This document shows, piece after piece, positions 52,058 to 54,925 of a DNA stretch of 54,925 nt. This stretch comes from Methanosarcinaceae archaeon. GTDB taxonomy: Archaea > Halobacteriota > Methanosarcinia > Methanosarcinales > Methanosarcinaceae. Made by a program: the position numbers and the translations under genes. Positions within the stretch are counted from its first letter, which is position 1. Each line of letters starts with the position of its first letter. The stretch lies in contig JAUWQD010000014.1 in assembly GCA_030611265.1 (NCBI GenBank), positions 1 through 54,925 on the forward strand. The letters are read 5' to 3'. A model generated the notes under the pieces. It did no database searches, had not been told where the DNA came from, and saw nothing but the letters and a program-made list of their open reading frames with translations.

Positions 52058-53536
52058 ATGAAAACATCAAATATAATCATCATCAGTATCTTGCTTATTA
52101 CCCTTCTTTTTTCGACATCTTCTTTTGCTCAACCAGATTATTCTCAAGAAGTTAATTCATCTGACATTTTAAAGCAAATAGAAAACGGCGAGGATGTATA
52201 CATCAGTGATTCCGTCATCAAAGGAAAACTTAATTTAAGCAATGCAAATTTGAGTGAAGATGAAGAAAGTGGTTTAAAAATAGTTAGAAGTAAAATAACA
52301 ATTGTAAATTCACGTTTTGAAAAGGCTGCTGATTTTTCAAATGCACAATTTGAAAATAAAATTGAATTTAATAACTGTAATTTATATAAGGTCGATTTTA
52401 GTAAATCTCATTTCAAACAAGATGTCAATTTTAAACAATCGGAGTTAATTTATTGCAATTTTTCGAAAGTTATTTTTCACAAAAAAACCGATTTTAGGGG
52501 AACAGATATTTTTGAATCACATTTTGATAATTCAATCTTCAATGGTCTCACTTTATTTGATGGATCTACTTTAACGGGGACGATTTTTTATTATGTAACA
52601 TTCACAAACCAGTCATTTTTTGATGGTGCAACTTTTAAAACTTTTGGTGATTTTCGAAAATCAACTTTTAGCAACTTCACTTCTTTTTATAATGTACATT
52701 TTGAGGATATAAACGTTGAATTCACTGATTCTAATTTTAACGGATTGACAACGTTTCGTGATGCAAAATTTAGCAGTGATGCTTATTTCACTAATACTAC
52801 TTTTCTAAATAACGTGGATTTCAGTAAAGCGGTTTTCACTGATAGTGCTTATTTTGACAGTGCAACTTTTAAAAAGAAAGCTGATTTTGAAAGAGTAGAA
52901 TTTAATGAAGTGAATTTCCTTAACACAAGATTTGAAGATGTTTCATTGACCAAAGCAGATTTTTCAAAAATGTATGTTGAATGGGACAATATCAAAGATT
53001 CGTTGACTTTCGATGGTCAACTTTATCTAAAACTCAGAGAGAACTTCATCAAACTTGAGAAATATACGGATTCTGATGATGTTTATTATAATTATAGAAA
53101 AAATATAAGGGATGATAAATATTCAATTATGTGGTTTTTAGACCGGGCGGTGTTACTTATATGTGGTTATGGCGTTAAACCACTGAATTCAATAGGTACA
53201 GGTTTTATTGTTGTATTAGGGTTTGCAGGATATTATTATTTTAAAGAGCACGAGATATCAAGTTTGAGATTGTCGGAAAAGTGGCAAAATCGAAATATTT
53301 CAACCAATATTGCTAAAAAAAACGATGTGCTGTATTTATTAGGTAAGTTGAAAGTATTTTGTAAAGATTATTGCGATGCTTTTTGGTTTAGTATTGGGCG
53401 ATTTATTGGAACTGATTATGAAAGTTCATATTCAAAAAATAGATATCAAAAAGCAGTTATGCTAGAGAAAATCATAGGTTCATTAATTTTCACCTTGTTT
53501 GTTGTGACTCTAGCGAATGTAATGATTCGGATATAG
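52058..53536 (+). CDS. Secreted-start pentapeptide-repeat protein with C-terminal channel-like membrane domain
   Basis: The 492-residue product has a signal peptide (NIIIISILLITLLFSTSSFA), then about 250 residues of degenerate pentapeptide repeats with the pattern A(D/N)F-(S/N)-(A/S)-F (for example ADFSNAQFENKIEFNNCNLY), which build a right-handed beta helix. The C-terminal third has a helix after RAVLLICGYGVKPL, a second segment GTGFIVVLGFAGYYYF and a final helix GSLIFTLFVVTLANVMIRI, with an AFWFSIGRFIGTDY-like loop between them. This resembles two-helix ion-channel (Ion_trans_2) domains fused to pentapeptide repeats. GC content is low. It stands alone beside an insertion sequence. Channel function is inferred only. 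Confidence 0.75.
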   Translation: MKTSNIIIISILLITLLFSTSSFAQPDYSQEVNSSDILKQIENGEDVYISDSVIKGKLNLSNANLSEDEESGLKIVRSKITIVNSRFEKAADFSNAQFENKIEFNNCNLYKVDFSKSHFKQDVNFKQSELIYCNFSKVIFHKKTDFRGTDIFESHFDNSIFNGLTLFDGSTLTGTIFYYVTFTNQSFFDGATFKTFGDFRKSTFSNFTSFYNVHFEDINVEFTDSNFNGLTTFRDAKFSSDAYFTNTTFLNNVDFSKAVFTDSAYFDSATFKKKADFERVEFNEVNFLNTRFEDVSLTKADFSKMYVEWDNIKDSLTFDGQLYLKLRENFIKLEKYTDSDDVYYNYRKNIRDDKYSIMWFLDRAVLLICGYGVKPLNSIGTGFIVVLGFAGYYYFKEHEISSLRLSEKWQNRNISTNIAKKNDVLYLLGKLKVFCKDYCDAFWFSIGRFIGTDYESSYSKNRYQKAVMLEKIIGSLIFTLFVVTLANVMIRI

Positions 53537-53692
53537 TGTTATATAAATGTCTTTAGGATAGAACAGTATCTCCGAAGAACTACTATACTTTGTTTAATAT
53601 GTCCTCCCTGCCCCTAATTTTTGAACTCTAATCGATTATACTCGATCAAATATCGTAATTTTTATATACATGGGATATCCATAGGATATCCT

Positions 53693-53845
53693 ATGAAAAA
53701 AGTAGAGATACAACCACAAAATCATCTGGAAATAAAAGGAATCGAAGGATTTATAGTTCGTAAAGTAACAAAATTTGGAAATAGCGCCAAAGTTGATTGT
53801 CCAAAAGAGTATCTTGGACGCACGGTTTATCTGGTGATAGTATGA
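53693..53845 (+). CDS. DUF2080 transposase-associated protein
   Basis: The 50-residue product has MKKVEIQPQNHLEIKGIEG, then FIVRKVTKFGNSAKVDCPKE and YLGRTVYLVIV. The GFIVRKVTKFGNSAKV motif is diagnostic of DUF2080, small AbrB-like proteins encoded just before archaeal transposases. Start ATG 53693 lies within the palindromic GGATATCC repeat region. It overlaps the transposase start by four bases. Confidence 0.85.
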   Translation: MKKVEIQPQNHLEIKGIEGFIVRKVTKFGNSAKVDCPKEYLGRTVYLVIV

Positions 53846-54891
53846 CAATTGATCCAACTCGGACTTTTAGAACGCTAAAAACATTGGACACATTCATCGA
53901 TCGTTCTTTAGATCTAAAACCAAAAGGAAAATTTCTTTCCGGATTTCATTATGAGCGAGATATCCTAAAAGCTTCTGTTGCAAACACTTACATAGAAACC
54001 GTTGGAAATCGTGCCGATTCACTTCATTTGGCCATAAAAAAAGTACCAATATCAAACATTTACTGGGAATACCTGAAAACTGTAGAAATATTGGGAACAC
54101 GATTTGGACTAAATGAGAAAGATGTCGTATTAGCATTTGATTATACCGATGAGGATTTCTATGGCGACCCACAAGGGTTTTGGATTCACGGCTGGACTGG
54201 TGAAAAAGCAGTAACTGGTAAATGGAAGTTCTTGACATGTGCAATAGTCAGTTCTGACATTCCTCAAAAAATCCCGTTGATATCCGTACCGGTAAGGATG
54301 GGACATAATATGGCACATACTGTTGCATGGTGTTTGAGTGTGATAGAACCATTGGTGAAATCAATATCACTAATTTTATTCGATCGAGGATTTTACAGCA
54401 AGGAACTTATGCTAACGTTGGCAAAAATAAAGCACCCGTATTTGATTTTTGTTCCAAAGAATTCAAAGATCCGAGATGAACTTGATGATATGAAGGACAA
54501 TGAAAGAAAAACATTGCAACATAAGTTCAAACTCAATAAAAATAAAACAGTTCTCCGAGGTGAAACTACTCTTGCACTTTTAAAACAAATATTCGACAAG
54601 AGGAGTGATAAATCATATGACTGGGCGTTTGCCACAAACCAATCATCCATAAATCTGGATTATATTATTGCATCGTATAAACGGAGATGGAGAATTGAAA
54701 CTGGTTTCCGTGTTCAGGATGAGGCATGTATAATGTCAAAATCAAAGGATGTCAGTATCAGGTATTTTTATTTTGCTTATGAACAAGTGTTGCAACTGCT
54801 ATGGGTTGTATTGTATAAAGAGGAGGTAAGTTTCAAAGTGTTCATGATTGATATGTACGAAGAGTGCGTAGCACGATCAAAGAATATATGA
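53842..54891 (+). CDS. DDE transposase (IS4/ISH3-like)
   Basis: The 349-residue product begins MTIDPTRTFRTLKTLDTFID. The DDE triad is readable: VVLAFDYTDEDFYGD (first D), LILFDRGFYSKEL (second D) and YKRRWRIETGFRVQDE, in which Y-x2-R-x3-E is the IS4-superfamily signature with the catalytic E. The frame is intact, so the element may be active. The ATG at 53842 overlaps the DUF2080 stop (ATGA). It differs clearly from the dead transposase at 39146. Confidence 0.88.
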   Translation: MTIDPTRTFRTLKTLDTFIDRSLDLKPKGKFLSGFHYERDILKASVANTYIETVGNRADSLHLAIKKVPISNIYWEYLKTVEILGTRFGLNEKDVVLAFDYTDEDFYGDPQGFWIHGWTGEKAVTGKWKFLTCAIVSSDIPQKIPLISVPVRMGHNMAHTVAWCLSVIEPLVKSISLILFDRGFYSKELMLTLAKIKHPYLIFVPKNSKIRDELDDMKDNERKTLQHKFKLNKNKTVLRGETTLALLKQIFDKRSDKSYDWAFATNQSSINLDYIIASYKRRWRIETGFRVQDEACIMSKSKDVSIRYFYFAYEQVLQLLWVVLYKEEVSFKVFMIDMYEECVARSKNI

Positions 54892-54925
54892 TTAGATGGC
54901 CGTTTCCATGACTCCAGTACTTCCG

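Larger units (their letters stand above)
53693..54925 (+). mobile_element. Insertion sequence with DUF2080 and DDE transposase (right end beyond or near the window edge)
   Basis: The pair of overlapping genes is a complete IS coding unit. A palindromic stretch, GGATATCC-AT-AGGATATCC (53673-53690), precedes it. I could not match terminal inverted repeats because only 34 bases follow the transposase stop, so the exact ends are unknown. Confidence 0.7.

Overview
The window is a piece of a euryarchaeal chromosome, most likely from a cytochrome-containing methanogen or a close relative in the Methanosarcinales. The evidence is a methanopterin gene (beta-RFAP synthase), an F420 gene (F420-0:glutamate ligase), a group II chaperonin, RadA, a Cdc48/VCP ATPase, the NOP5-fibrillarin pair, an archaeal CoaD, a CTP-dependent riboflavin kinase and a secreted octaheme cytochrome c ending in a PGF-CTERM-like anchor. 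The genus is not determined by what I can see.

Layout. 1-4840: a headless nucleotidyltransferase relic, an AI-2E-type membrane protein, a large PAPS-reductase/ferredoxin fusion, a tiny lysine-rich protein, a thioredoxin and a DUF2318 lipoprotein. 4850-8045: an ABC exporter-like pair that continues the thioredoxin/DUF2318 operon, facing a BlaI-type repressor and a membrane metalloprotease; four BlaI-like operators lie between them. 8180-12530: a small ORF, the thiC-cofE operon and the octaheme cytochrome. 12530-15230: an AT-rich block with a TPR protein. 15540-21170: thermosome, the bioY-ecfA-ecfT biotin uptake operon, and an ArsR regulator with a metal-efflux permease. 21200-23720: small proteins, tRNA-Pro with a 76-bp duplication, and the ribK-ribB operon. 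23844-36000: an accessory island with a DUF234 ATPase, a three-gene restriction-type operon (PLD-SNF2 helicase, Eco57I-type methylase, GHKL ATPase-nuclease), small proteins and a Bro-N protein. 36005-38708: fibrillarin, NOP5 and beta-RFAP synthase. 38709-43130: repeats, a dead transposase and two divergent DUF4143 ATPases. 43133-51045: housekeeping genes (endonuclease IV-like protein, coaD, radA, phosphoglycolate phosphatase, PRC-barrel protein, cdc48, larC). 51132-54925: a toxin-antitoxin locus with a duplicated antitoxin, a pentapeptide-repeat channel-like protein, and an insertion sequence at the right end.

The most novel-looking signal is a 61-bp intergenic element present in six copies (7214, 7983, 10667, 10730, 39049, 39111). 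It combines a hairpin whose inner stem shows compensatory base changes between copies with an AT-rich inverted repeat. Two copies in opposite orientation flank the metalloprotease gene. Other points of interest are the iron-uptake-like permease/ATPase/DUF2318/thioredoxin module apparently under BlaI control, the MORC-like restriction operon with a relict methylase tail behind it, and the tRNA-Pro-linked duplication.
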